From Faunimonas pinastri (GTDB lineage: Bacteria > Pseudomonadota > Alphaproteobacteria > Rhizobiales > Afifellaceae): a stretch of 64,000 nucleotides of DNA. Under the pieces are notes generated by a model. That model saw only the letters and a program-made list of their open reading frames with translations. It was not told the DNA's origin and did no database searches. Numbering within the stretch: position 1 is the stretch's first letter; every line of letters begins with the position of its first letter. This document shows, piece by piece, positions 26,648 to 34,766 of this stretch. Made by a program: the position numbers and the translations under genes. The stretch is from positions 1 through 64,000 of the forward strand of contig NZ_FOFG01000003.1 in assembly GCF_900110915.1 (NCBI RefSeq). The letters run 5' to 3'.

Positions 26648-26976
26648 ATGAGCAACACGACGAAGAAGTTTGCACCCGAGGTTCGCGAGCGGGCAATCCG
26701 GATGGTTTTGGACCAGGAAGGCGATTAACCTTCCCGCCGGGCGGCCATCACATCGGTGGCTGAGAACGTCGGGTGTTCGGGGCACACGCTGCTGGAATGG
26801 GTGACGAAGTCCGAGGTGGATAGCGGCAAGCGCGGCGAGTGCCGACGGAAACAGCCGAGAAGCTCGAGGCGCTTGAGCGTGAAGTTCGCGAGCTGCGGCA
26901 GGCGAACGAGATTCTTCGCAAGGCGTCGGCGTATTTTGCCCAGGCGGAGCTCGACCGCCCGCTCAAACGACGATCG
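26648..26976 (+). pseudogene. IS3-family OrfA pseudogene
   Basis: It starts MSNTTKKFAPEVRERAIRMV, but a TAA stop at 26726 replaces a sense codon. The frame continues as PSRRAAITSVAENVGC, then shifts near 26837 to [19 protein letters not shown] and [12 protein letters not shown]. This is the HTH plus leucine-zipper arrangement of IS3 OrfA, inactivated by one stop and one frameshift. Confidence 0.8.
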
Positions 26977-27392
26977 CGTTTATCGACGAGCCATCGGGGT
27001 GCCCATGGGGTCGAGCCGATCTGCCGGGTTCTGCCGATCGCCCGATCCACCAATCATGAGCATGTTGCCAAGCGACGGGACCCGGCTTTGCAATCCGCTC
27101 GTGTTCAGCGGGATGAAAAGCTGAAGCCCGAAGTTTTGCGGGTCTTTGCCGAGAACTTCGGTGTACGGCGTGCGCAAGGTATGGCGGCAGATGAAGCGCG
27201 AGGGCTTCGATATTGCGCGCAGCGGCTGATGCGAGGACCTTGGCGGTCGTTCGAGGCCGTCGAGTACGCCAAGCTGGAATGGGTCGACCGGTTCAACAAT
27301 CGGCGGTCTTGGAGCCCATCGGCAACATTCCGCCGGTCGAAGCTGAGCAGCGTTACGACGCCATGCTGGACGACGTACCACTGGCAGCCTGA
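26977..27392 (+). pseudogene. IS3-family OrfB (integrase) pseudogene with internal deletion
   Basis: The OrfB N-terminal part is recognisable ([30 protein letters not shown]). After [20 protein letters not shown] the sequence is already the C-terminal end, so the DDE catalytic core is deleted. Frameshifts follow before the usual end MLDDVPLAA at 27392. It cannot encode a working transposase. Confidence 0.82.
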
Positions 27393-27658
27393 CTTGACTG
27401 AAATGGCCTCCGGCAGTCCCGGTGCGGTTCATTCCTCCCAGAGCAAACTGATCGGCGTCGAGCGAGATCTGCCGGGATGAAGCTTAGCTGCGCTTCGGAC
27501 CCGGGACTGCGAATCTCAAGGCCAAAAGCCCGCTTTTCTGCCTCATGCCATGTAGTCATCGCACGTTTCTCAGGCCGAAACGGCTGCGGACCCAGTTCCG
27601 CTTCAACGTGCCCGGGTGCAAAGTCGGGAGCCGGATCGAAGCGTATCGGTGCTGACCC

Positions 27659-28402
27659 TCAGGCCAGCATGCCGCCGTCCACCAGGATGTCCGAGCCGGT
27701 GATGTAGCAGGCGTTTTCCGATGCGAGAAAGGCCACGGCGGAGGCTATGTCGGTTGGCTTGCCGAGTGCGCCGAGGGGAATCGTTTCCAGGAACTGGTTC
27801 AGGAGCGAAGGATCGTTCTCGTAGAACATGGGCGTGTCGATGACGCCCGGACAGACCGTGTTCACGCGGATTTTCAGCGGTGCGAGTTCGCGGGCGGCGG
27901 ATCTCGTCAGGCCGCGAACGGCCCATTTCGTCCCGGCATAACCGAACGTGCCCTTGTAGCCAACCATGCCGCCGATGGACGACAGGTTGATGATCGAGCC
28001 GCCAAGCGTCATCAGGGGCACCGCGCTCTTCATGCCCCAGAAGATCGCAAACTGGTTGATTTCGAAGAGGCGGCGGAAACCCGCTGCCGTCTCGTCCTGC
28101 AGCGAGGCGGGGCCGTAGATGCCGGCATTGTTGACGAGAATGTCGAGGCGGCCGCAATCGCGCGCGACGCGCTCCATCGCCGCGCCCCAATCCGCCTCGC
28201 TCGTCACGTCCAGAGGAAGGAAGACGGGCCGCTCGCCGACACTCGCGGTGGCGCCTTCGGCGGGTGCGCGAATGTCGCCGATGAAGACGTGAGCGCCATC
28301 GGCCGCGAGACGGGCGGCGACGGCGGCGCCGATACCCTGAGCGCCGCCCGTGACAAGGGCGACGCGCCCGGCGAGGGGCTGCATTTCGGTCGGTTCGATC
28401 AT
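27659..28402 (-). CDS. Short-chain dehydrogenase/reductase (SDR)
   Basis: A 247-residue classical SDR. It has the cofactor motif TGGAQGIGAAVA, NNAGIYG, the catalytic serine in NLSSIGGMVG, YAGTK as the YxxxK motif, and the C-terminal GSDILVDGGMLA. An acidic residue after the second strand (GDIRAP) favours NAD(H). It lies 12 bases after the other SDR gene and shares its operon. The substrate is unknown; a hydroxyl/keto oxidation step in a catabolic route is likely. Confidence 0.9.
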   Translation of the reverse strand: MIEPTEMQPLAGRVALVTGGAQGIGAAVAARLAADGAHVFIGDIRAPAEGATASVGERPVFLPLDVTSEADWGAAMERVARDCGRLDILVNNAGIYGPASLQDETAAGFRRLFEINQFAIFWGMKSAVPLMTLGGSIINLSSIGGMVGYKGTFGYAGTKWAVRGLTRSAARELAPLKIRVNTVCPGVIDTPMFYENDPSLLNQFLETIPLGALGKPTDIASAVAFLASENACYITGSDILVDGGMLA

Positions 28403-28414
28403 GGAAGATGCTTT

Positions 28415-29140
28415 CTACTGAGCGGTGAAGCCGCCATCGATGGACAGCACGGCGCCGGTAACGAAGGAGGCTTCGTCGCTGGCGAGGAACAGCACGCCGG
28501 CCGCGATCTCTTCCGGCAGGCCGATGCGGCCCATGGGGGTGAGCGCCAGGGTCGCTGCGTTCATTTCCGGCTTCTGGATGCGCACCATTTCCGTGTCGAT
28601 CAGGCCGGGCAGCACGGCGTTCGCGCGAATGCCCTGCCGGGCGTACGTGATGGCGACGTTGCGGGTCATATTGATCACCGCGCCCTTGCTGGCATGATAG
28701 GCGATCTGGCCGGTGCCGCCGACCTGCCCCCAGATCGACGAGATGTTGACGATGGAAAGCGGCCCCTTGCCGAGCATCATGCCGGTGGCCATGCGCATGC
28801 CGAGCATCACTCCCGTCTGGTTGACGCGGAGGATGTGCTCCCAGTCGGCCATCGTGACGTCATGGGCACCGGATTTGGTCGGGGCAATGCCGGCCGCGCA
28901 GACCAGGATGTCGACACGGCCGAACCGGGCGGAAACCTCCTCGGCGAGAAGCTGCCAGTCGGTTTCCGAGCCGACATCCAGCTGCCGGTAGATGATGCTG
29001 CTTTCCGCGTAATCCGGTGCCTCGGCCATGAGGTCCAGGGCGATCACCTGAGCACCCTCGCCAGCGAGCGCTTCCGCGCAGGCCCTGCCGATCCCGCGAT
29101 ATGCGCCGGTGACGACGGCGATCTTTCCCGCGACTCTCAT
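28415..29140 (-). CDS. Short-chain dehydrogenase/reductase (SDR)
   Basis: A 241-residue classical SDR beginning MRVAGKIAVVTGAYRGIGRA. It has the active-site serine in NISSIWGQVG and YHASK as YxxxK, and ends VLSIDGGFTAQ. The Asp in ALDLMAEA suggests NAD(H). The ATG at 29140 is preferred to upstream in-frame starts, which add a disordered stretch. It forms a two-gene unit with the SDR at 27659 and is downstream of the AraC gene on the same strand. Confidence 0.9.
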   Translation of the reverse strand: MRVAGKIAVVTGAYRGIGRACAEALAGEGAQVIALDLMAEAPDYAESSIIYRQLDVGSETDWQLLAEEVSARFGRVDILVCAAGIAPTKSGAHDVTMADWEHILRVNQTGVMLGMRMATGMMLGKGPLSIVNISSIWGQVGGTGQIAYHASKGAVINMTRNVAITYARQGIRANAVLPGLIDTEMVRIQKPEMNAATLALTPMGRIGLPEEIAAGVLFLASDEASFVTGAVLSIDGGFTAQ

Positions 29141-29266
29141 GTCATTCTCCCTTGGCCCGATCCGGCTGCCCGATCCTGCTGCCCGAGCCGGCGAGCGGCT
29201 TGCCGGCATCCTAGGGGGCAAGGCCCGGTGGCCGCTTGACATCTCGTCACTCGGCGCGCGCTGGCC

Positions 29267-30337
29267 TCAGACCAGCTTCGTCAGCAGCCGTTCGCGCACG
29301 CGGGAGGGGGGCGCTTCGAACCAGCGCACGCAGGCGCGGCTGAAAGCGCTGGGCTCGGAGTAGCCGAGGATGTCCGCGATATCGCGAAGCGGCATGTGTG
29401 CCTGCCGGAGGTAGAGTTCGGCCAGGTCCCGGCGTGTCCGCTCCACAAGATCGGAAAAGATCTGGTCGTGGTCGGCGAGCCGTCGCTGCAGGGTCCAGCG
29501 CGTCATCTGCAGCGCTTCGGCCACGTTCTCGATATGGGGATAGCCCAGCGGAAGCTGCCCACGGATCTCGCCCACCACCTGATCGGTCAGGCCGAGGGTT
29601 CCCGTGCTGCCCGTCAGCACCGTGAGCGCCTCGCAGAGATCCCGCATGCGGGCGGCATTCCAGCCCGGCATGGGTTTCTGCAGGTCCCGATCGGAGAAGA
29701 CCAGGGCGTTCGTCGGCATGTTGAAATAAACGGGCGCGTTGAAGACGCCCTGATGAGCCTGGAAGTTCTCCGGCCGGGGATGCTCGAAATGAACCTCGTC
29801 GGGGGCCCAGTCGACGCCGAGGCAGCGCCGCACGACGTTGAGGTACATGCCCATCGTGAGTTCGGCATCCTGACGCCGTTGCATGATCCGCCCGTCGAGA
29901 ATGCGGCATTCGAGTTGCCAGAGACTTCCGGTCTTCCTGAACGCGGCCTGGGTATTCTGCTGGTGATAGGGAAAATAGCGCGCCAGGTTTTCCAGCGACG
30001 CGCCCAGCGTGGGCGAGGCGAGTGCGATCTCGCCGATCAGGCCCAGCCGTTCCGGCAGGAAGCCCTGTCCGAAGTGCAGGCCGAAATTGTCGTTGCGGGT
30101 GTGGTGGGCCGCTGCCTCGATCAGAGCGCAATAGCTGCGGAGCTCAAGACTTTCGCGTGGCGCCCTGACGGACCGCTCCTCGATGCCCACGGTGCGCAGC
30201 ACCGTGTCGGGGTCGGCACCGTTTTCCAGGATGAAGTCCGCGATGCCATTGGCTGCGGACGACAGGATCTTGCCGTTGCTCAAGGCCGCCTGCCGCGTCG
30301 GCCGGCAGGCATCGAGGTTCGAGCGCTGCATGCTCAT
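29267..30337 (-). CDS. AraC-family regulator with arabinose-binding-type N-terminal domain (OruR/ArgR-like)
   Basis: A 356-residue regulator starting MSMQRSNLDACRP. The N-terminal two thirds match the sensor type found in OruR-like AraC proteins (FGLHFGQGFLPERLGLIGE, YFPYHQQNTQAAF). The C-terminal double helix-turn-helix includes IENVAEALQMTRWTLQRRL and LRDIADILGYSEPSAFSRAC. It is divergent from the LuxR/binding-protein fusion at 30565 and precedes the two SDR genes, so it may control either side. Confidence 0.9.
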   Translation of the reverse strand: MSMQRSNLDACRPTRQAALSNGKILSSAANGIADFILENGADPDTVLRTVGIEERSVRAPRESLELRSYCALIEAAAHHTRNDNFGLHFGQGFLPERLGLIGEIALASPTLGASLENLARYFPYHQQNTQAAFRKTGSLWQLECRILDGRIMQRRQDAELTMGMYLNVVRRCLGVDWAPDEVHFEHPRPENFQAHQGVFNAPVYFNMPTNALVFSDRDLQKPMPGWNAARMRDLCEALTVLTGSTGTLGLTDQVVGEIRGQLPLGYPHIENVAEALQMTRWTLQRRLADHDQIFSDLVERTRRDLAELYLRQAHMPLRDIADILGYSEPSAFSRACVRWFEAPPSRVRERLLTKLV

Positions 30338-30564
30338 GTGGTTCCCCTCATCTTCGTCCCGGCGGTGTCGACCATTGCTGTCGATCAGGCGCGGGATGGC
30401 GATGCCGGGAGGGTCGGGGAAGGGATCGCTTGGCGAAATACGTAAACTGACCGATCCTCTGAACACGAGAAAAACCGGCATGCTTCTTGCTGACGTGGAA
30501 GCGGTTCAGGCCAGCTTCTGGTTCGTCGGTGGAGGCTCAGGAAATCCGGGCTCTGAGGGATGAT
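30338..30564. promoter_or_regulatory. Divergent promoter region, AraC gene / LuxR-fusion gene
   Basis: The 227 bases between the two regulator starts hold at least one rightward promoter. The ribosome-binding site GAGGG at 30555-30559 lies six bases before the ATG at 30565 and decides that start over an in-frame TTG at 30487. No strong symmetric operator stands out. Confidence 0.4.
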
Positions 30565-32355
30565 ATGGGGCGGATGGAAACGGCAACCCTCAGGAAAAGC
30601 GCCGCGCCCGGTGTGGCGCCGCCGGTTGTCTGGCGCGCGGCGATCACCGAAGAAGGAACCGTGGAACAGACGGAAGCCCGCGACGCCGTGGCGTTTCTGG
30701 ATGCCCATCCCGATCTCGTCGATTTCGCCGTAGCGCTCCTGACCAGCGGACGCGAACTCGTCCGCTTCATCTGGATCGATGGCGATCGGGCGTGGTTCTC
30801 GGTGCGCATGGACGTGGATTACCGGGCCGACGACCGGCCGCGCGTGCTGATGGCCGCCGGCCGCATTGCCCCACCCTTCGGGCTGACGATCCGCGAACTC
30901 GACGTGCTGACCCTGATGTCGGGCGGGCTGGGCAACCAGGAGATCGCCGCCTGCCTGGAGGCAAGCTTCCGCACCGTCACCACTCATATCGAGCGTATCC
31001 TGCTGAAGCTCGATCAGCCGAGCCGCACCGGTGCGGCGACGCTCGCGACCGATCTCGGGCTGCTTCGCCTCCCGACGCCCGGAGGCGGGCGCAACCTGAT
31101 GCCTTTGACGGCGGGTCTGGTCGATCGCAAGGCCGTTTCGCCGGGGCAGGGCTCCAGGGCGCTCGCGCCCGCGCTGCAACGACGGCCGATCATGATCGGC
31201 ACGCCGCTTTCCTTGAATGGCCTCGCTTCGGCAGACGCGACCGAGATGCTGAACGGCACGCGGCTCGCCGTGGACGAGATCAATCGCCGGGGTGGCATCG
31301 CGGGTCGCAAGCTGGAACTCAGGATCGTCGACTGCGATTGCAGCGACGACCAGGCCGTGCTGGGCGCGATCCGCTCGCTTATCGATTGCGAGGTGGATGC
31401 GATCACGTCGGGCTATACCTGCTCGGAAGAGCAGGTGCAGGACCTGCTGGCGGATTACGGAGCGCCGTACCTGCATTGCGCGACCATGGAAGCGATGGTG
31501 GACCGCGTGCGGCAGGATCGGCACCGGCTTCGCAACGTCTTCCAGCTTTGTCCGAGCGATATTCACTACGGTCCGCGCTTCATCCAGTTCCTGACGGAGC
31601 TGGAGAGAAGCCGGCAATGGCAGCCCTCCAGCCGGCGCGTCACCGTGATCCAGCCGCGCTGGTCGCGCATGAATATCGGGTTCCGGGATCTTGAGAGATT
31701 TGCCTCAAGGACCGGCTGGAAGCTGGATCTCATCGACGATCTGCCGCTTCGCTCCATCGACTGGACCGCGGTGATGGACAAGATCCACGGTTCCGGCTCC
31801 GCCGCCGTGTTCCTGGCGTACTACTTCCCGGAAGAGAACATCGCCTTCCTGCAGGAATTCCTGCGCAACCCGGCCAATGCGCTGGTCTACACGCTCTACG
31901 GGCCTTCCATTCCGGCCTATCGCCAGCAATTGGGGGAGGACGCGGACGGTGTCCTGTGGGCGACGACCACCGGACTTTACCAGGATCATCTGGCCCGCGG
32001 CTTTGCCGAGCGTTACGAGCGAATGCATGGTGTGAAGCCTGGCCATTCCCACGCCGGCCTCGCCTATGACCGGGTCAACATCCTCGCCACCGCCTGGACC
32101 CGGACCGACAATCCGAGGGCGTTCGACCGGGTGGTTCCCGAAATCCGCTCCGTTATCCATCGCGGCGTGAACGGCGCCTATTCGCTCGACAATCCCGGGC
32201 AGGTCGCGCAGTCTTTCCCGGACACCTCCATGGATCCCTCGATCAGCCAGGCCCACCTGATTTTCCAGATCCAGAACGGAAGGCAGAAGATCCTGTCACC
32301 GTCGCCTTACGGGGAATGCGCGTTCCAGCCGCCGCCCTGGCTGAACCGGCATTAG
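30565..32355 (+). CDS. Fusion regulator: LuxR-type HTH joined to a LivK/AmiC-like periplasmic-binding fold
   Basis: A 596-residue protein with an uncharacterised N-terminal part (residues 1-100). A LuxR-type helix-turn-helix follows at about 105-165 (LTIRELDVLTLMSGGLGNQE, TVTTHIERILLKL). From about 209 comes a complete type-I periplasmic-binding domain of the amide/urea/branched-chain amino acid class (IMIGTPLSLNGLASADATEM, AVDEINRRGGIAGRKLEL, HSHAGLAYDRVNILA). There is no signal peptide, so the binding fold is probably cytoplasmic and acts as the sensor, as AmiC does for AmiR but in one chain. It sits 98 bases upstream of eutB, suggesting it senses ethanolamine or a related amide and activates the operon. 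Family assignments are firm; the role is inferred. Confidence 0.82.
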   Translation: MGRMETATLRKSAAPGVAPPVVWRAAITEEGTVEQTEARDAVAFLDAHPDLVDFAVALLTSGRELVRFIWIDGDRAWFSVRMDVDYRADDRPRVLMAAGRIAPPFGLTIRELDVLTLMSGGLGNQEIAACLEASFRTVTTHIERILLKLDQPSRTGAATLATDLGLLRLPTPGGGRNLMPLTAGLVDRKAVSPGQGSRALAPALQRRPIMIGTPLSLNGLASADATEMLNGTRLAVDEINRRGGIAGRKLELRIVDCDCSDDQAVLGAIRSLIDCEVDAITSGYTCSEEQVQDLLADYGAPYLHCATMEAMVDRVRQDRHRLRNVFQLCPSDIHYGPRFIQFLTELERSRQWQPSSRRVTVIQPRWSRMNIGFRDLERFASRTGWKLDLIDDLPLRSIDWTAVMDKIHGSGSAAVFLAYYFPEENIAFLQEFLRNPANALVYTLYGPSIPAYRQQLGEDADGVLWATTTGLYQDHLARGFAERYERMHGVKPGHSHAGLAYDRVNILATAWTRTDNPRAFDRVVPEIRSVIHRGVNGAYSLDNPGQVAQSFPDTSMDPSISQAHLIFQIQNGRQKILSPSPYGECAFQPPPWLNRH

Positions 32356-32453
32356 GATTTTACGCCTGTGCCGACCGGTCAAGGCGACAAGCGAGGCGGC
32401 GGTGTAGCAATCCGCCGTCGGTCGCCTGGCGGTTCGGCTCGGGACGGGAAGGC

Positions 32454-33863
32454 ATGAGCATCTACCAGACCATCGCGGGGAACCAGCGCTACCGGTTCGA
32501 CGGCCTGAAGGCGCTGCTCGCGGCAGCCTCGCCCGCCCGATCCGGGGACGAACTCGCGGGACTTGCAGCCGAGAGCGCCGCACACCGCATCGCGGCCCGC
32601 TATGCGCTGGCCGATGTTCCGCTGACCGACTTCCTTTCCGCGACCTTCGTTCCTTACGAGGAGGACGAGGTCACGCGCCTGATCGTCGACGGCCACGATC
32701 CGGCTGCGTTCGCGCCGCTGTCCTCCATGACCGTCGGCCAGTTTCGCGACTGGCTGCTCGATCCCCGGACGCAGACGGCGGAACTCGCCGCCGTGGAGCG
32801 GGGCCTGACGCCGGAGATGGTGGCCGCCGTCTCCAAGCTGATGCGCAACCAGGACCTCATCGCCGTGGCGCGGAAGCGGCAGGTGGTCACGGCCTTCCGC
32901 AACACGGTCGGCCTGCCCGGCCGGCTGTCGACGCGCCTGCAGCCGAACCACCCGAGCGACGATCTCCGGGGCATCGGCGTGGCCACGGTGGACGGTCTCC
33001 TTTATGGCGCGGGGGACGCCGTGATCGGCATCAATCCGGCGTCCGACAACGTGCCGAACTGCCAGGCCGTACTGCAAATGCTGGATGAACTGCGCCAGCG
33101 CTACGAGATCCCCACGCAGACCTGCGTCCTCACCCATGTCTCCAACGCGATCGAGCTGATCGGGCGGGGCGCGCCGACCGACCTGGTGTTCCAGTCCATC
33201 GCCGGGACGGAGGCGGCGAACAGCGGCTTCGGCATCGATCTCGCCCTGTTGCAGGAGGGCTACGAGGCGGCCCTGTCGCTGGGGCGCGGAACGGTGGGCA
33301 GCAACGTCATGTATTTCGAGACGGGGCAGGGGGCCGCGCTCTCCGCCGGGGCGCACCACGGCATCGACCAGCAGACGGTCGAAGTGCGGGCCTATGCGGT
33401 CGCCCGGCAGTACAAGCCGCTGCTGGTCAACACGGTCGTCGGCTTCATCGGCCCGGAATATCTCTATGACGGCAAGCAGATCATCCGCGCCGGGCTGGAG
33501 GATCATTTCTGCGGCAAGCTCATGGGCCTGCCGATGGGCTGCGACGTCTGCTACACCAACCACGCCGAAGCCGATCAGGACGACATGGACCTCCTGATGA
33601 CGGCGCTGACGGTCGCCGGCGTCACTTTCATCATCACCGTTCCCGGTGCGGACGATGTCATGCTCAGCTACCAGAGCACGTCCTTCCACGACGCGCTCTA
33701 TCTCCGCTCCACCTTCGACCTGAGGCCCGCGCCGGAATTCGAGCAATGGCTGGACGGGATGGAGATGCTGGACGGGAAAGGCCGCCTGCGCGACACGCTC
33801 GCCTCCGGTCGGCCCATGCAACGGCTGATCGGCGGCATGCAGGCGGTAACCGATGGCCGGTGA
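32454..33863 (+). CDS. eutB: Ethanolamine ammonia-lyase, large subunit
   Basis: A 469-residue protein, slightly longer than the enterobacterial subunit. It forms the catalytic TIM barrel of the adenosylcobalamin-dependent enzyme converting ethanolamine to acetaldehyde and ammonia. Conserved stretches include LMRNQDLIAVARKRQVVTAF, GINPASDNVPNCQAVLQMLD, FQSIAGTEAANSGFGID and MGCDVCYTNHAEADQDDMD. The ATG at 32454 follows GGGAAGG. It overlaps eutC by 11 bases. No shell protein, EutA reactivase or aldehyde dehydrogenase gene follows, so this is a compartment-free version of the pathway. Confidence 0.96.
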   Translation: MSIYQTIAGNQRYRFDGLKALLAAASPARSGDELAGLAAESAAHRIAARYALADVPLTDFLSATFVPYEEDEVTRLIVDGHDPAAFAPLSSMTVGQFRDWLLDPRTQTAELAAVERGLTPEMVAAVSKLMRNQDLIAVARKRQVVTAFRNTVGLPGRLSTRLQPNHPSDDLRGIGVATVDGLLYGAGDAVIGINPASDNVPNCQAVLQMLDELRQRYEIPTQTCVLTHVSNAIELIGRGAPTDLVFQSIAGTEAANSGFGIDLALLQEGYEAALSLGRGTVGSNVMYFETGQGAALSAGAHHGIDQQTVEVRAYAVARQYKPLLVNTVVGFIGPEYLYDGKQIIRAGLEDHFCGKLMGLPMGCDVCYTNHAEADQDDMDLLMTALTVAGVTFIITVPGADDVMLSYQSTSFHDALYLRSTFDLRPAPEFEQWLDGMEMLDGKGRLRDTLASGRPMQRLIGGMQAVTDGR

Positions 33864-34611
33864 CCTCGATCCCTGGAACCGGCTTCGGCGCCTGACCCCG
33901 TCGCGGGTCGGTCTCGGACGGGTGGGCGACGCGCCGGGGCTGAAGGATGTGCTGGCCTTCCAGTTCGCCCACGCGCAGGCGCGCGACGCCGTCCACATGC
34001 CGCTCGACGCGCCGGCGATTGCGGCGCAGTTGCCGCTGGCTTCGGTGTTTGTCGCCAGTGCCGCGCCCGATCGCGGCACCTTCCTGCGTCGCCCGGATCT
34101 CGGCCGGCAACTCGACCCTGCATCGGCCGCGCGGCTGCCGCCCGGACCTTGCGATCTCGTCTTCGTCATCGCCGACGGCCTTTCCGCGCGGGCGGTGCAG
34201 GATCGGGCGGCTGCCTTCGTGCAGGTCGCCCTTCCGCGCCTGAAAGGCTGGTCGGTCGGACCGGTGGTGATCGCCTCGCAGGCGCGAGTGGCGCTCGGCG
34301 ACGAGATCGGCGAGCGCATGGGCGCGGGCATGAGCATCATGCTGATCGGCGAGCGGCCGGGGCTCAGTGTCGCCGACAGCCTCGGCATCTACCTGACCTA
34401 TGCGCCGACGCGGGGGCGGCGCGACGCCGACCGCAACTGCATCTCCAACGTCCACGCGTCGGGGCTGAGCTACGAGCAGGCGGCCGACAAGCTGGCGTGG
34501 CTGATCTCGGAAGCCATGGCACGGAAGCTTTCCGGCGTTCGCCTCAAGGACGACGTCGACCCGGCAACGGTCGCTGCCGCGCGCGAAGGGGCGGCGCTGT
34601 CGCGTTCATAG
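33853..34611 (+). CDS. eutC: Ethanolamine ammonia-lyase, small subunit
   Basis: A 252-residue small subunit that completes the cobalamin-binding site with EutB. Recognisable family segments are TPSRVGLGRVGDAPGLKDVL, FVIADGLSARAVQ, IGERPGLSVADSLGIYLTY and RNCISNVHASGLSYEQAA. It overlaps eutB by 11 bases, indicating coupled translation in equal amounts. The operon continues after a 155-base gap with an ABC importer. Confidence 0.95.
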   Translation: MAGDLDPWNRLRRLTPSRVGLGRVGDAPGLKDVLAFQFAHAQARDAVHMPLDAPAIAAQLPLASVFVASAAPDRGTFLRRPDLGRQLDPASAARLPPGPCDLVFVIADGLSARAVQDRAAAFVQVALPRLKGWSVGPVVIASQARVALGDEIGERMGAGMSIMLIGERPGLSVADSLGIYLTYAPTRGRRDADRNCISNVHASGLSYEQAADKLAWLISEAMARKLSGVRLKDDVDPATVAAAREGAALSRS

Positions 34612-34639
34612 CTCCCCGGCCGTAGCCCTGCCCACGCAG

Positions 34640-34689
34640 ATGCACATACGCGTGCATGGGCATTTTGTGTTCAAGTGATAAACCGGTTT
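34640..34689. promoter_or_regulatory. Candidate operators between eutC and the importer genes
   Basis: Two symmetric elements lie in the 155-base gap. One is an inverted repeat with arms ATGCAC and GTGCAT (34640-34657). The other is AAACCGGTTT (34680-34689), a LacI-type operator core that matches the half of the repeat upstream of the LacI gene at 22820. An additional promoter for the importer with LacI-family control is possible. Confidence 0.45.
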
Positions 34690-34766
34690 TCGGAAAAGGC
34701 TCGATACTGGCCCCCAATCCAGACCGCGTCCGTCATCGGTCGCCTGGAGCGTTTTGGAGGGGACCC

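Larger units (their letters stand above)
26593..27434 (+). mobile_element. Internally deleted IS3-family element with both inverted repeats
   Basis: Terminal repeats of 28 bases face each other at 26593-26620 and 27407-27434. Both share GAATGAACCGCACCGGGA and then differ at two positions. The 842-base interval holds a damaged orfA and a shortened orfB; complete copies of such elements are usually around 1.2-1.4 kb, so several hundred bases are missing. No clear target duplication is seen. It separates the aldolase cluster from the SDR cluster. Confidence 0.85.

Noticed and set aside
27435-27658. Possible small gene between the IS remnant and the first SDR gene
   Set aside because: A minus-strand frame (MTTWHEAEKRAFGLE and on) looks mildly protein-like, but it runs into the IS repeat, and I recognise no family; not enough to call a gene.
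32379-34388. A 669-codon minus-strand frame opposite eutBC
   Set aside because: It mirrors eutB and eutC, has biased His/Arg-rich composition and no family motif, and both eut genes are unmistakable on the plus strand.
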